Assembly (NCBI RefSeq): GCF_008373765.1
Contig: NZ_VUJW01000002.1
Location: forward strand, 62,001 to 126,000
Source of the DNA: Nocardioides antri
GTDB lineage: Bacteria; Actinomycetota; Actinomycetes; Propionibacteriales; Nocardioidaceae
DNA: 64,000 bases
Direction of reading: 5' to 3'
How positions within the stretch are numbered: position 1 is the stretch's first letter; every line of letters starts with the position of its first letter. A program made the position numbers and the translations under genes. The notes beneath the pieces are model-generated. The model did no database searches and was not told where the DNA came from. It saw only the letters and a program-made list of their open reading frames with translations. This document shows, in pieces, positions 34,298-42,478 of the stretch.

Positions 34298-35014
34298 GTG
34301 CGGGCGATCACGACGGAGGCCGAGACGCCGACCGGTCTCATCCGCCGGGCGCGCAAGATCGACCGCGTGCTGGCCCAGACCTATCCCGACGCCAAGTGCG
34401 AGCTCGACTTCGACAACCCGTTCGAGCTGCTCGTCGTCACCGTGCTCAGCGCGCAGACCACGGACAAGCGGGTCAACATCGTCCGGCCGACGCTCTTCGC
34501 CGCCTATCCCGACGCCAGGGCCATGGCCGCCGCCGACCGCGCCCACCTCGAGCAGATCATCGGGCCGCTGGGCTTCTTCCGGGCCAAGACCGAGTCCCTG
34601 CTCAAGCTCAGCGCCACGCTCGTCGAGCGCCACAACGGTGAGGTCCCGCAGCGGATGGAGGACCTGGTCGCACTCCCGGGCGTCGGCCGCAAGACCGCCA
34701 ACGTGGTGCTCGGCAACGCCTTCGGCATCCCTGGCATCACCGTCGACACCCACTTCGGCCGGCTCATCCGCCGCTTCGGGTGGACCGAGGAGACCGACCC
34801 GGTCAAGGCGGAGCACGCGGTCGGCGCACTCTTCCCCAAGCGGGACTGGACGATGCTCAGCCACCACCTGATCTGGCACGGCCGGCGCGTCTGCCACGCC
34901 AAGAAGCCGGCGTGCGGCGCCTGCTCGGTCGCGCGGTGGTGCCCGGCCTACGGCACGGGCCCGACCGATCCCGTCGAAGCGGCGAAGCTGGTCCGCACCG
35001 AGGGGCCCAACTGA
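34298..35014 (+). CDS. nth: Endonuclease III
   Basis: Base-excision-repair glycosylase/AP lyase for oxidised pyrimidines, 238 residues. The helix-hairpin-helix '[13 protein letters not shown]' holds the catalytic Lys, the catalytic Asp lies in '[17 protein letters not shown]', and a 4Fe-4S cluster is bound by four cysteines in '[17 protein letters not shown]'. Length is slightly above the E. coli enzyme because of an N-terminal extension. The stop codon overlaps the next start (TGATG), so TlpA, the CoA-type Nudix protein and MarP are in the same operon, as in M. tuberculosis. Confidence 0.96.
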   Translation: MRAITTEAETPTGLIRRARKIDRVLAQTYPDAKCELDFDNPFELLVVTVLSAQTTDKRVNIVRPTLFAAYPDARAMAAADRAHLEQIIGPLGFFRAKTESLLKLSATLVERHNGEVPQRMEDLVALPGVGRKTANVVLGNAFGIPGITVDTHFGRLIRRFGWTEETDPVKAEHAVGALFPKRDWTMLSHHLIWHGRRVCHAKKPACGACSVARWCPAYGTGPTDPVEAAKLVRTEGPN

Positions 35015-35604
35015 TGCGGGCAGCGGTGCTGGTCGCGATCACGGTGCTCCTCGCCGGCTGCGACCAAGGTGAGACGGCTGCGTCGTGCAGCATCGACGTC
35101 GACACGCAGGAGCTGCGTGAGCTCAAGGCCTCGGCGGCGATCGAGGACTGTCCGCCCGGCGGCGGCGACGCCGACCTCCCCGACGTCGAGCTGGCCTGCT
35201 TGGGCGGCGGGACCGCCGGATCCCTCGCCGAGGTCGAAGGTCCGGCTCTCATCAACTTCTGGGCGTCCAACTGCGGACCGTGCGTCAAGGAGATGCCGGC
35301 GCTGGCCGAGTTCGACGAGCAGTACGGCGACCAGGTGGCCGTCCTCGGCGTCGACTACCTGGAGACCTACCCCGGTGCTGCTCTCGAGCTGGCGAAGCGC
35401 AGCGGCGTGACCTACCCGTCGTTCGCCGATCCCTGCGGTGACCTGCAGGAGAGCGACCTGGTCCTCCCCGGTCTGCCGGTCTTCGTGTTCGTCAGCGCGG
35501 ACGGCTCGGTCGCGCAGTCCGCAGGTGGTGTCGAGTCCGTCGAGGAGATCGTCGAGCTCACCGAGAAGCACCTCGACGTCGAGCTGGAGCAGGAGCCGGC
35601 GTGA
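35014..35604 (+). CDS. TlpA-like thioredoxin-fold lipoprotein
   Basis: A 196-residue extracytoplasmic thiol-disulfide protein. A lipobox (VLLAGC, Cys at residue 16) indicates lipid anchoring. The thioredoxin fold carries 'NFWASNCGPCVKEMPALAEFD' with a C-G-P-C active site, and the cis-Pro region is 'LPGLPVFVFVSADG'. Two extra cysteines upstream (ASCSIDV and EDCPPGG) and one in FADPCGD may form structural disulfides. Coupled start with nth. It matches Rv3673c in the conserved block. Partner substrates, perhaps cytochrome c or envelope proteins, are not evident. Confidence 0.9.
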   Translation: MRAAVLVAITVLLAGCDQGETAASCSIDVDTQELRELKASAAIEDCPPGGGDADLPDVELACLGGGTAGSLAEVEGPALINFWASNCGPCVKEMPALAEFDEQYGDQVAVLGVDYLETYPGAALELAKRSGVTYPSFADPCGDLQESDLVLPGLPVFVFVSADGSVAQSAGGVESVEEIVELTEKHLDVELEQEPA

Positions 35605-36362
35605 CCGACCAGCCCGCGTACGCCGTACCCGACGACCTGCCTGACTGGCTGCGTCCGGTCGCGGAGGCCGCCCAGGCGATCGAGGGCAGCGACCTGACGG
35701 CGTTCCTGCCGCCGCCGGGGTCGAACCCGCGCCGCGGTGCGGTCCTCATGCTCTTCGGCGAGACGGACGGCCGGGGTGACCTGCTGCTGACCGAGCGGGC
35801 CCACGACATGCGCTCGCACCCCGGCCAGGTCTCGTTCCCGGGCGGGACGATCGACCCCGGCGAGTCCGCGGTCGAGGCCGCCCTGCGCGAGGCGCAGGAG
35901 GAGATCGGCGTCGACCCCTCCGCCGTCGAGGTCTTCGGCGCCCTCCCCGAGCTGTGGCTGCCGCCGTCGAACTTCGCGGTGACCCCGGTGCTCGGCTGGT
36001 GGCGCGACCCCCACCCGGTCGAGGTCGCCTCGCCCGACGAGGTGCACGAGATCCACCACGTCGTGCTCGACGAGCTGTTCAGGGCCGACCGCCGGATCGC
36101 CGTACGCCACCCGAGCGGCTGGACCGGTCCCGGCTTCCTCATCGGCGAGGACCGCGACGTCATCCTGTGGGGCTTCACCGGCGGGATCATCACCCGCTTC
36201 TTCGACTACCTCGGCTGGCTGCCGCCGGTGACCGACCCGCCGGTCCACGAGCTGCCCGACTACATGCTGGCGGAGTACCAACGCCGCGTCGACGACGCGG
36301 AGGGTGGCGACGAGCCCGACAGTCTCGACATCCTGGAGCCGGACGAGCGAGGGGGCGCGTGA
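35601..36362 (+). CDS. Nudix hydrolase, CoA pyrophosphatase type
   Basis: A 253-residue Nudix protein. It carries the NuCoA signature 'RAHDMRSHPGQVSFPGG' next to an intact Nudix box 'GGTIDPGESAVEAALREAQEEIGV'. This combination marks enzymes cleaving CoA to 3',5'-ADP and 4-phosphopantetheine. The C-terminus (residues about 195-253) is longer than in bacterial CoA hydrolases of minimal size. GTG 35601 overlaps the TlpA stop as GTGA. In M. tuberculosis the orthologous position is Rv3672c. Confidence 0.92.
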   Translation: MTDQPAYAVPDDLPDWLRPVAEAAQAIEGSDLTAFLPPPGSNPRRGAVLMLFGETDGRGDLLLTERAHDMRSHPGQVSFPGGTIDPGESAVEAALREAQEEIGVDPSAVEVFGALPELWLPPSNFAVTPVLGWWRDPHPVEVASPDEVHEIHHVVLDELFRADRRIAVRHPSGWTGPGFLIGEDRDVILWGFTGGIITRFFDYLGWLPPVTDPPVHELPDYMLAEYQRRVDDAEGGDEPDSLDILEPDERGGA

Positions 36363-37543
36363 TGGGACTCAACCTGCTCGACTGGCTGCTCGTGGTGTTG
36401 GTCCTCGTCTACGCCCTCTCCGGCTACTGGCAGGGGTTCGTCACCGGAGCCTTCGCGACGGTCGGGCTGCTGCTGGGGGGCCTGTTCGGCATCTGGCTGG
36501 CTCCGGTGGTCCTCGGCGGCGCGAGCCCGTCGCTCGGCGTCTCCCTGGGCGCCCTCTTCATCGTGATCCTCGGCGCGTCGCTGGGCCAGGCGCTGCTGCA
36601 GTACGCCGGCGCCCGGGTCCGTGAGCGGATCACCTGGCAACCGGTGCGGGCGGTCGACGCGATCGGCGGCGCGGCTCTGTCCGCGGTGGCCGTGCTCCTC
36701 GTCGCCTGGGCGCTCGGATACGCGATCTCCGGCACCCGGATCGGCCCGGTCACCGAGCAGGTCCGCAGCTCGTGGGTGCTCGGCCGCGTCAACACCGCGC
36801 TGCCGGCGTCGGCGCCCAACGTGCTGCAGGCGTTCAACCACGTGGTCGGCATGGGGTTCTTCCCCCGCTACCTCGAGCCGTTCTCGCCGGAGCGGATCGT
36901 CGAGGTCGCGCCGGGCCCGAACAAGCTGAAGAACGACGCCCAGGTGCTCGGGACCGAGGACAGCATCCTCAAGATCCGCGGCTCCAACGACTGCGGTCGC
37001 GGCGTCGAGGGCACCGGGTTCGTCTTCGCTCCCAACAAGGTGATGACGAACGCTCACGTCGTGGCCGGCGTCGACGACCCCGAGGTCGAGATCGACGGCG
37101 GCACCGAGCTGGCCCGGGTCGTGCTCTACGACCCCGACCTCGACGTCGCGGTGCTCAGCGTCGACACCGGCAACGCGCCGATCCTGCAGTTCGACGAGTC
37201 GCTCGGGGCCGAGGACGCGGTGGCGATCGTCGGCTACCCGCAGGACGGGCCGTTCGACGTCCAGCCGGGCCGGATCCGCGACAACCCGACCCTGCGCTCG
37301 CCCGACATCTACGGCGCAGGCACCGTCCTGCGCGACGTCTTCTCGCTGCGCGGCCTGGTCCGCCCCGGCAACTCCGGCGGTCCGATCATCACGCCGTCCG
37401 GCGACGTCGGCGGCGTGGTCTTCGCCGCGTCCGTCGAGGACCCCGACACCGGCTACGCCCTCACCGCGCAGCAGGTCGCCGACAGCGCCGACGAGGGTCG
37501 CACCAGCAACACCGAGGTCGACACCCAGGACTGTGCCGCGTAG
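36362..37543 (+). CDS. marP: MarP-like membrane serine protease
   Basis: A 393-residue protease with an N-terminal CvpA-like part of four transmembrane helices (residues about 5-125) and an extracytoplasmic trypsin-like domain. The catalytic triad is H232 (TNAHVV), D261 (DLDVAVL) and S338 (RPGNSGGP), close to the H235/D264/S343 of M. tuberculosis MarP. Cysteines near residue 211 (SNDCGRG) and at the C-terminus (TQDCAA) match the disulfide that stabilises the mycobacterial protein. MarP is needed there for acid and oxidative resistance through a peptidoglycan hydrolase. ATG 36362 overlaps the Nudix stop; GTG 36359 is an alternative. Confidence 0.94.
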   Translation: MGLNLLDWLLVVLVLVYALSGYWQGFVTGAFATVGLLLGGLFGIWLAPVVLGGASPSLGVSLGALFIVILGASLGQALLQYAGARVRERITWQPVRAVDAIGGAALSAVAVLLVAWALGYAISGTRIGPVTEQVRSSWVLGRVNTALPASAPNVLQAFNHVVGMGFFPRYLEPFSPERIVEVAPGPNKLKNDAQVLGTEDSILKIRGSNDCGRGVEGTGFVFAPNKVMTNAHVVAGVDDPEVEIDGGTELARVVLYDPDLDVAVLSVDTGNAPILQFDESLGAEDAVAIVGYPQDGPFDVQPGRIRDNPTLRSPDIYGAGTVLRDVFSLRGLVRPGNSGGPIITPSGDVGGVVFAASVEDPDTGYALTAQQVADSADEGRTSNTEVDTQDCAA

Positions 37544-37569
37544 ACGCTCGCCCCACCGGAAGGACCCCC

Positions 37570-38343
37570 ATGCCTGACAAGTACGTCGACTACGCCTTTG
37601 CCGACGGGGCGGCCCGGATCACGCTCGTCGCCGCCGACAGCGGCAACCCGATCGCCCCGGACCCGGTCGAGCAGCTCCACGCCGCCGTCCTCCGCGCCAA
37701 GGCCGACGGCGCCCGCGTGATCGTGCTCGCGGCCGAGGGCCGGTTCTTCTCCGTCGGTGGCGACCTCGGCATCTTCTCGGACGCCGACGACCCGGGCGCG
37801 CTGCTCCTCGACCTCGCCGAGTCGGTCCACCGGGTCATCACCGAGCTGGTCCGCGGCGACGCGGTCGTGGTGAGCGTCGTCCAGGGCACCGCAGCCGGTG
37901 GGGGCTTCCCGCTCGCGGCGGCCGCCGACGTCGTCCTCGCGGCCGACACCGCGAAGTTCAGCCTCGCCTACGCGAAGGTCGGGCTCAGCCCCGACTGCGG
38001 CGGCAGCCTGCTCGTGCACACGCTGGGGCTCCACCGTGTGCTGCGGCTCGCGCTGCTGGGCGACCTGCTGACCGCCCAGGAGGCCTACGACGCGGGGCTG
38101 GTGGCGCGCGTCGTACCCGCTGCGGACCTGGCTGCAACCGCCGACGACCTCGTCGCGACGCTGCTGGCCGGCTCGCCCGAGGCGTTCGCTGCCGCCAAGC
38201 GCCTGGTGCGCGACGCGGCGGACGCCACGACTGAGTCGGCGCTGCGGCGCGAGGCGCAGTCGATCAGCGCGCTCGCCGGCTCGCCGAACGGCCGGGAGGG
38301 CATCGCCGCCTTCCTCGAGAAGCGGGCGCCCCGGTTCTCCTGA
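37570..38343 (+). CDS. Enoyl-CoA hydratase/isomerase (crotonase) family protein, PaaG-like active site
   Basis: A 257-residue crotonase-fold enzyme. Oxyanion-hole segments 'GRFFSVGGDLGIFSD' and 'QGTAAGGGFPLAAAADVVLA' are seen. The first catalytic Glu of true hydratases is replaced (GGGFPLA instead of GGGCELA), and the second position reads 'GLSPDCGGSLLV', with Asp as in PaaG-type isomerases. It is therefore more likely an enoyl-CoA isomerase than a hydratase. ATG 37570 has GGAAGGA upstream. It sits after marP and just before the catabolic island, so it may take part in the same degradation pathway. Confidence 0.85.
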   Translation: MPDKYVDYAFADGAARITLVAADSGNPIAPDPVEQLHAAVLRAKADGARVIVLAAEGRFFSVGGDLGIFSDADDPGALLLDLAESVHRVITELVRGDAVVVSVVQGTAAGGGFPLAAAADVVLAADTAKFSLAYAKVGLSPDCGGSLLVHTLGLHRVLRLALLGDLLTAQEAYDAGLVARVVPAADLAATADDLVATLLAGSPEAFAAAKRLVRDAADATTESALRREAQSISALAGSPNGREGIAAFLEKRAPRFS

Positions 38344-38349
38344 CGGCGC

Positions 38350-39114
38350 TCAGGCGGGCGCCGGCGCAGTGGTCGCATCGGGCTCCTCGCCCTCGGCGAC
38401 GGCGGCGAGGCGGTCGACCGCGATCTCGGCCCAGGTGGCGTGCTCCGTCGGCCGCTCCTGGGTGTCGATCGTGGCCACGGTGCCGATGTTCGGACCGAGC
38501 CGGACGCTGGTCCACTCGATGAAGATCTCCACCGGGTCGCCGCCCGGCTGGGTGAGCGTGCCGGTGGCGGAGGCGTGGAACTGGTCGTCGACGTCGTCGA
38601 GGGTCGCGGAGTCGTCGAAGACCATCGCGAGGTCCCAGATGACGCCCTCCTCGTCGGTGTCGGTGATCGTGGTGCACGCAGCGAGGACGGTCTGGACCTG
38701 GTCGAACACCGCTGCGATCGCCGTCTCGTCGTCGTAGGCCGTCACCGAGCTCTCGACGAAGGGCAGCTCCGCGTCGCCGTACGCGAACTCCGTGCCGGCC
38801 TTGGCCTTCTCGGGCAGCCCGTCGGTCAGCGCGTCGATGTCACCGAAGCAGCCGGGTCCGGACGAGTCGTCCTCGGACGACGGCGTCGAGGTCCAGCCCT
38901 CGCCGATGTTGTCCTCCTGGAGGACCGCCTCGCTGATCTGCTCCTCGGTCAGCGGCGCGACCGCGACGTCGCTGTCGTCGTCCTCCGCGTCGGAGTCGGC
39001 GTCCCCGTCGTCGCTGCACCCGGCGGCGAGCGCGGAGACGAGCGCCGCGACGGCGACGGGCGCGAGGGCGCGGGCCATGGCACGACGCGGGCGGAAGACA
39101 GCGGTACGACGCAC
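38350..39114 (-). CDS. Acidic lipoprotein of unknown function
   Basis: A 254-residue exported protein. The signal peptide ends in a lipobox (VSALAAGC, Cys at residue 33), followed by an Asp/Ser-rich linker (SDDGDADSDAEDDDSD). The folded part resembles PknH-like extracellular sensor domains: paired cysteines (GPGCFGD and AACTTITD), 'AYDDETAIAAVFDQVQTVLAAC' and 'TVATIDTQERP'. That resemblance is weak. Start at GTG 39114 has GGAGG upstream on the minus strand. It diverges from the old-yellow-enzyme gene across the KstR-type operator, which could also affect it. Unrecognised otherwise. Confidence 0.72.
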   Translation of the reverse strand: MRRTAVFRPRRAMARALAPVAVAALVSALAAGCSDDGDADSDAEDDDSDVAVAPLTEEQISEAVLQEDNIGEGWTSTPSSEDDSSGPGCFGDIDALTDGLPEKAKAGTEFAYGDAELPFVESSVTAYDDETAIAAVFDQVQTVLAACTTITDTDEEGVIWDLAMVFDDSATLDDVDDQFHASATGTLTQPGGDPVEIFIEWTSVRLGPNIGTVATIDTQERPTEHATWAEIAVDRLAAVAEGEEPDATTAPAPA

Positions 39115-39162
39115 GGGGACCTCCGGGGACAGGGTGAGGCTGAATCAAACCACGCTCAGAAG

Positions 39163-39178
39163 TAGAACAGGTTACAGT
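39163..39178 (+). promoter_or_regulatory. KstR-type operator overlapping the leaderless -10 element of the OYE gene
   Basis: Bases 39163-39176 read TAGAACAGGTTACA, matching TnnAACnnGTTnnA. TACAGT (39173-39178) is the -10 element and ends six bases before GTG 39185. The operator therefore covers part of the -10. Confidence 0.75.
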
Positions 39179-39184
39179 TCTGGG

Positions 39185-40375
39185 GTGATCCCGTCGGTGT
39201 TCAGTCCGGTCGACCTCGGCCCGGTGCGACTGCGCAACCGCACGGTCAAGGCCGCGACCTTCGAGGGCCGGACCCCGTACGGCGAGGTCACCGACGAGCT
39301 CGTCGACTACCACCTCGCCCCTGCCCGCGGCGGGATCGGGCTGACCACGGTCGCCTACCTCTCCGTCGCGCCGGAGGGCCGCACGCACGCGGAGCAGATC
39401 GTGGTCTCGCCGCGCACGCGCGCAGGGCTTTCGCGGCTGACCGCTGCGGTCCACGCCGAGGGAGCCGCCGCCGCGGCCCAGGTCGGTCACGCCGGCCCGG
39501 TCGCCAACGGCCGGTCCAACGGCGTCCGCGCGATCTCGGCGAGCGCGATGCCCAGCCCGCTGTCGATGCAGATGATCGCGGCGGCGAGCGAGAAGGACCT
39601 GACCCGGGTGACGCGGGCGTACGTCGACGCCGCTCGGGTCCTGGTGGCCGCCCGGTTCGACGTCCTCGAGCTGCACATGGCCCACAGCTACCTGATCTCC
39701 TCCTTCCTCGCGCCCGGCCTCAACCGCCGCAAGGACCGCTGGGGCGGGCCGCTCGAACGGCGGGCCCGGCTCGCCCGGCAGGTCGCGCGCGCCGTACGCG
39801 AGGAGGTCGGCGACGCCGTCGCCCTGACCGCGAAGGTGTCGGTCTCGGACGGGTTCCGCGGCGGGGTCACGACCGACGAGGGGGTCGCGTTCGCCCGGCT
39901 GCTCGAGGCCGACGGCCACCTCGACGCGCTCCAGCTGTCCGGCGGCTCCTCCCTGATGAACCCGATGTACCTCTTCCGCGGCGAGACCCCGGTCGCCGAG
40001 TTCGCCGCGGCGATGCCGACGGTCGTCCGGTGGGGCATGCGGACGCCGGTCGGCCGCAGCTTCCTCAAGCGCTACGCCTTCGAGGAGGCCTACTTCAAGG
40101 AGAAGGCGATGCGGTTCCGCCAGGAGCTGTCGATGCCGCTGATGCTGCTCGGCGGCATCAACCGGCTCGACACCATGGAGCAGGCGATGGCCGACGGGTT
40201 CGACTTCGTGGCGATGGGGCGCGCGGTCCTCCGGGAGCCGGACCTGGTGAACCGGCTCCAGGCCGGCGTCGTGCAGGAGGGGATCTGCACCCACTGCAAC
40301 CGGTGCATGCCGACGATCTACACCGGCACCCGCTGCGTGGAGTGGTCGCCGGGCGAGGCGATCCCGGTCGTGTGA
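39185..40375 (+). CDS. NADH:flavin oxidoreductase (old yellow enzyme / dienoyl-CoA reductase family)
   Basis: A 396-residue FMN-binding TIM-barrel protein. It starts 'MIPSVFSPVDLGPVRLRNRT', carries the usual 'AYVDAARVLVAARFDVLELHMAHSYL' and 'FLAPGLNRRKDRWGGPLERRARL' segments, and has 'MLLGGINRLDTMEQAMADGFDFVAMGRAVLREPDLVNRL' as the phosphate-binding end. Four cysteines near the C-terminus ('GICTHCNRCMPTIYTGTRC') resemble the Fe-S motif of 2,4-dienoyl-CoA reductases. The N-terminal half alone is present, without the FAD/NAD domains of the longer enzymes. GTG 39185 is set by the leaderless promoter. It is expected to reduce a C=C bond adjacent to a carbonyl, perhaps in a steroid or similar ring compound. 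Confidence 0.87.
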   Translation: MIPSVFSPVDLGPVRLRNRTVKAATFEGRTPYGEVTDELVDYHLAPARGGIGLTTVAYLSVAPEGRTHAEQIVVSPRTRAGLSRLTAAVHAEGAAAAAQVGHAGPVANGRSNGVRAISASAMPSPLSMQMIAAASEKDLTRVTRAYVDAARVLVAARFDVLELHMAHSYLISSFLAPGLNRRKDRWGGPLERRARLARQVARAVREEVGDAVALTAKVSVSDGFRGGVTTDEGVAFARLLEADGHLDALQLSGGSSLMNPMYLFRGETPVAEFAAAMPTVVRWGMRTPVGRSFLKRYAFEEAYFKEKAMRFRQELSMPLMLLGGINRLDTMEQAMADGFDFVAMGRAVLREPDLVNRLQAGVVQEGICTHCNRCMPTIYTGTRCVEWSPGEAIPVV

Positions 40376-40407
40376 CCTGGGCCGGGGCGCGCGCGGCCGG
40401 CGGGTCC

Positions 40408-40477
40408 TGTAACTACGTGTTATGGCCACTACCCGGGTGGTCGACCACCCGGGTATTGGCCATAACACGTAGTTACA
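40408..40477. repeat. 70-bp near-perfect palindrome
   Basis: Two 35-base arms meet with no spacer (axis between 40442 and 40443). The left arm starts TGTAACTACGTGTTATGGCC and the right arm is its complement; only one pair mismatches (C at 40429 against T at 40456). It is clearly more AT-rich at its ends than its surroundings. It lies between the OYE gene and the DapB-like gene, 32 bases after the first and 34 bases before the second operator. It could be a bidirectional terminator, a cruciform-forming operator or a mobile palindromic element. Confidence 0.9.
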
Positions 40478-40511
40478 TGCCCGCTCCACCGCCGCGCCCA
40501 TTCCCAGGAAC

Positions 40512-40529
40512 TAGAACGTGTTCTACTCT
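40512..40529 (+). promoter_or_regulatory. KstR-type operator overlapping the leaderless -10 element of the DapB-like gene
   Basis: Bases 40512-40525 read TAGAACGTGTTCTA, the perfect palindromic form of TnnAACnnGTTnnA. TACTCT (40524-40529) ends six bases before ATG 40536 and is the probable -10 element. Confidence 0.8.
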
Positions 40530-40535
40530 GTGCCC

Positions 40536-41633
40536 ATGCCGCAGGTCATCCCCGAGAAGCCCCTCCGTGTCGTCGTCTGGTCCACCGGGACCATCGGGCG
40601 GCACGCCATCGCCGGCGTGGACGCCCATCCGGACCTCGAGCTGGTCGGGGTCTGGACCTCGACGCCGGCCAAGCACGGGAAGGACGCGGGGGAGCTGGCC
40701 GAGCTCGGGCGCGAGCTCGGCATCAAGGCCACGACGGACCGCGACGAGCTGATCGCCCTGCGGCCGGACTGCATCGTGCACGGCGCGATGACCGACGACC
40801 GGGTGTTCGAGTCGATCGACGACCTGACCGGGTTCATCCGGGACGGCGTCAACGTGGTGTCGAGCGGGCCGGTCATCCTGCTGCACCGCATGGGCACCCT
40901 GCCCGACGAGATGATCGCGGACATCGACGAGGCGGGGCGGCAGGGGAACGCCAGCCTGCACGTCAACGGCATCGACCCCGGCTTCGCGAACGACGTGCTG
41001 CCGCTGGTGATGACCAGCCTCAGCCAGCGGATCGATCACATCAGGGTCAGCGAGATCGCCGACTACTCGACGTACTACCAGCCCGTCGTCATGCGCGACC
41101 TGTTCGGGTTCGGGCAGCCGATGGACGCCAAGCCGATGCTGTGGGAGCCCGGCATCCTGTCCACGGCGTGGGGCCCGGTCGTGCGCGTGATCGCCGCCGG
41201 GCTCGGGGTCACCCTCGACGAGCCGCTGGTCGAGCAGGTCGACCGCCGGCCGGCGCCGCGCTCGGTGAGCACCGTCTCCGTCGACATCGAGGAGGGGACG
41301 ATGGGCTCGGTGCTCTTCCGCGTCGTCGGCATCGTCGACGGCGTCCCGCGGATCACCCTCGAGCACGTCACCCGCACCGACGCCGAGGCCGAGCCCGAGT
41401 GGCCCCGACCGCTCGAGGGCGACGGCTGCTACCGGATCGAGATCACGGGGGAGCCGGCGATGAAGGTGGAGTTCACCCACCACGGCGAGCACGGCGACCA
41501 CAACGTCTCGGGGATGATCGTCACCGCCCAGCGGCTGGTGAACGCGGTCCCGGCCGTCGTCGCCGCCGAGCCCGGCCTGGTCACGGCGCTGGACCTGCCG
41601 CTCGTCACCGGCCGGGGACTGGTGAGCAAGTGA
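40536..41633 (+). CDS. DapB-like NAD(P)-dependent oxidoreductase
   Basis: A 365-residue protein with a Rossmann domain like that of dihydrodipicolinate reductase ('[30 protein letters not shown]'). The remainder (residues about 150-365) differs from DapB and lacks its substrate motif, so it is not the lysine enzyme. Actinobacterial members of this group occur in steroid and other lipid catabolic clusters without a known reaction. '[17 protein letters not shown]' and '[14 protein letters not shown]' look conserved. ATG 40536 is chosen because upstream GTG starts fall inside the operator or -10. Its stop overlaps the SDR start by four bases. Confidence 0.82.
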   Translation: MPQVIPEKPLRVVVWSTGTIGRHAIAGVDAHPDLELVGVWTSTPAKHGKDAGELAELGRELGIKATTDRDELIALRPDCIVHGAMTDDRVFESIDDLTGFIRDGVNVVSSGPVILLHRMGTLPDEMIADIDEAGRQGNASLHVNGIDPGFANDVLPLVMTSLSQRIDHIRVSEIADYSTYYQPVVMRDLFGFGQPMDAKPMLWEPGILSTAWGPVVRVIAAGLGVTLDEPLVEQVDRRPAPRSVSTVSVDIEEGTMGSVLFRVVGIVDGVPRITLEHVTRTDAEAEPEWPRPLEGDGCYRIEITGEPAMKVEFTHHGEHGDHNVSGMIVTAQRLVNAVPAVVAAEPGLVTALDLPLVTGRGLVSK

Positions 41634-42469
41634 GCATCCTCGACAGGTTCCGCCTCACCGACCACGTCGCCGTCGTCACCGGCGCCGGCCGCGGGATCGG
41701 CGCAGCGACGGCGGTCGCGCTCGCGGAGGCGGGCGCGGACGTGGTGATCTCGGCCCGCACCGAGGACCAGCTCGAGCAGGTCGCGGAGCGGATCCGGGGC
41801 GCAGGGAGGCGGGCCGTCGTCGTTGCGGCCAACCTGGCGCACACCGACGCCGTCGCCGGCCTCGCGCAGGCGGCGTACGACGAGCTCGGGCGGCTCGACG
41901 TCGTCGTCAACAACGTCGGCGGCACCATCCCCAACGCCTTCCTCGACACCGACGTGGACTACCTCGAGGAGGCCTTCCACTTCAACGTCGCCACCGCGCA
42001 CGCGCTGACCCGCGCCGCCGTGCCGCTGATGCTCGCGTCGCTCGGCGACCCCGAGGAGCAGCGGCAGAAGTCGGTCGTCAGCATCAGCTCCACGATGGGC
42101 CGGACCGCCGGCCGCGGCTACCTCGCCTACGGCACGGCGAAGGCGGCGCTCGCACACTGGTCCCGGCTCGCCGCGACCGACCTGGCGCCGCGGATCCGCG
42201 TCAACGGGATCTACGTCGGCTCGGTGATGACGAGCGCGCTGGAGTTCGTCGCCGGCGACCCGCAGATGAAGCAGCAGCTGGAGCACGGCACGCCGCTGGG
42301 CCGGATCGGCGAGCCCGAGGACATCGCGGCGGCGGCGCTCTACCTCGCGTCGCCGGCGGGGAAGTACGTCACCGGCAAGATCCTCGAGGTCGACGGCGGT
42401 CTGCAGGGCCCGAACCTCGACCTGGGCCTGCCCGACCTCGCCCCGGACGCCGTGACAGCCCCTCAGTAG
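41630..42469 (+). CDS. Short-chain dehydrogenase/reductase
   Basis: A 279-residue classical SDR. Cofactor motif TGAGRGIG (residues about 18-25), N-N-V-G in place of NNAG, the catalytic Ser in '[10 protein letters not shown]' and the Y-x-x-x-K pair in '[14 protein letters not shown]' are present. It probably oxidises or reduces a hydroxyl/keto group on an acyl-CoA or ring substrate. GTG 41630 overlaps the stop of the DapB-like gene, so the two are translationally coupled and under the same KstR-type operator. Its TAG stop forms part of the -10 element of the next gene. Confidence 0.9.
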   Translation: MSILDRFRLTDHVAVVTGAGRGIGAATAVALAEAGADVVISARTEDQLEQVAERIRGAGRRAVVVAANLAHTDAVAGLAQAAYDELGRLDVVVNNVGGTIPNAFLDTDVDYLEEAFHFNVATAHALTRAAVPLMLASLGDPEEQRQKSVVSISSTMGRTAGRGYLAYGTAKAALAHWSRLAATDLAPRIRVNGIYVGSVMTSALEFVAGDPQMKQQLEHGTPLGRIGEPEDIAAAALYLASPAGKYVTGKILEVDGGLQGPNLDLGLPDLAPDAVTAPQ

Positions 42470-42472
42470 GGT
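42467..42472 (+). promoter_or_regulatory. Leaderless -10 element (TAGGGT) for the MBL gene, containing the SDR stop codon
   Basis: TAGGGT ends six bases before ATG 42479. Its first three bases are the stop codon of the SDR gene. Confidence 0.5.
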
Positions 42473-42478
42473 GCCGGG

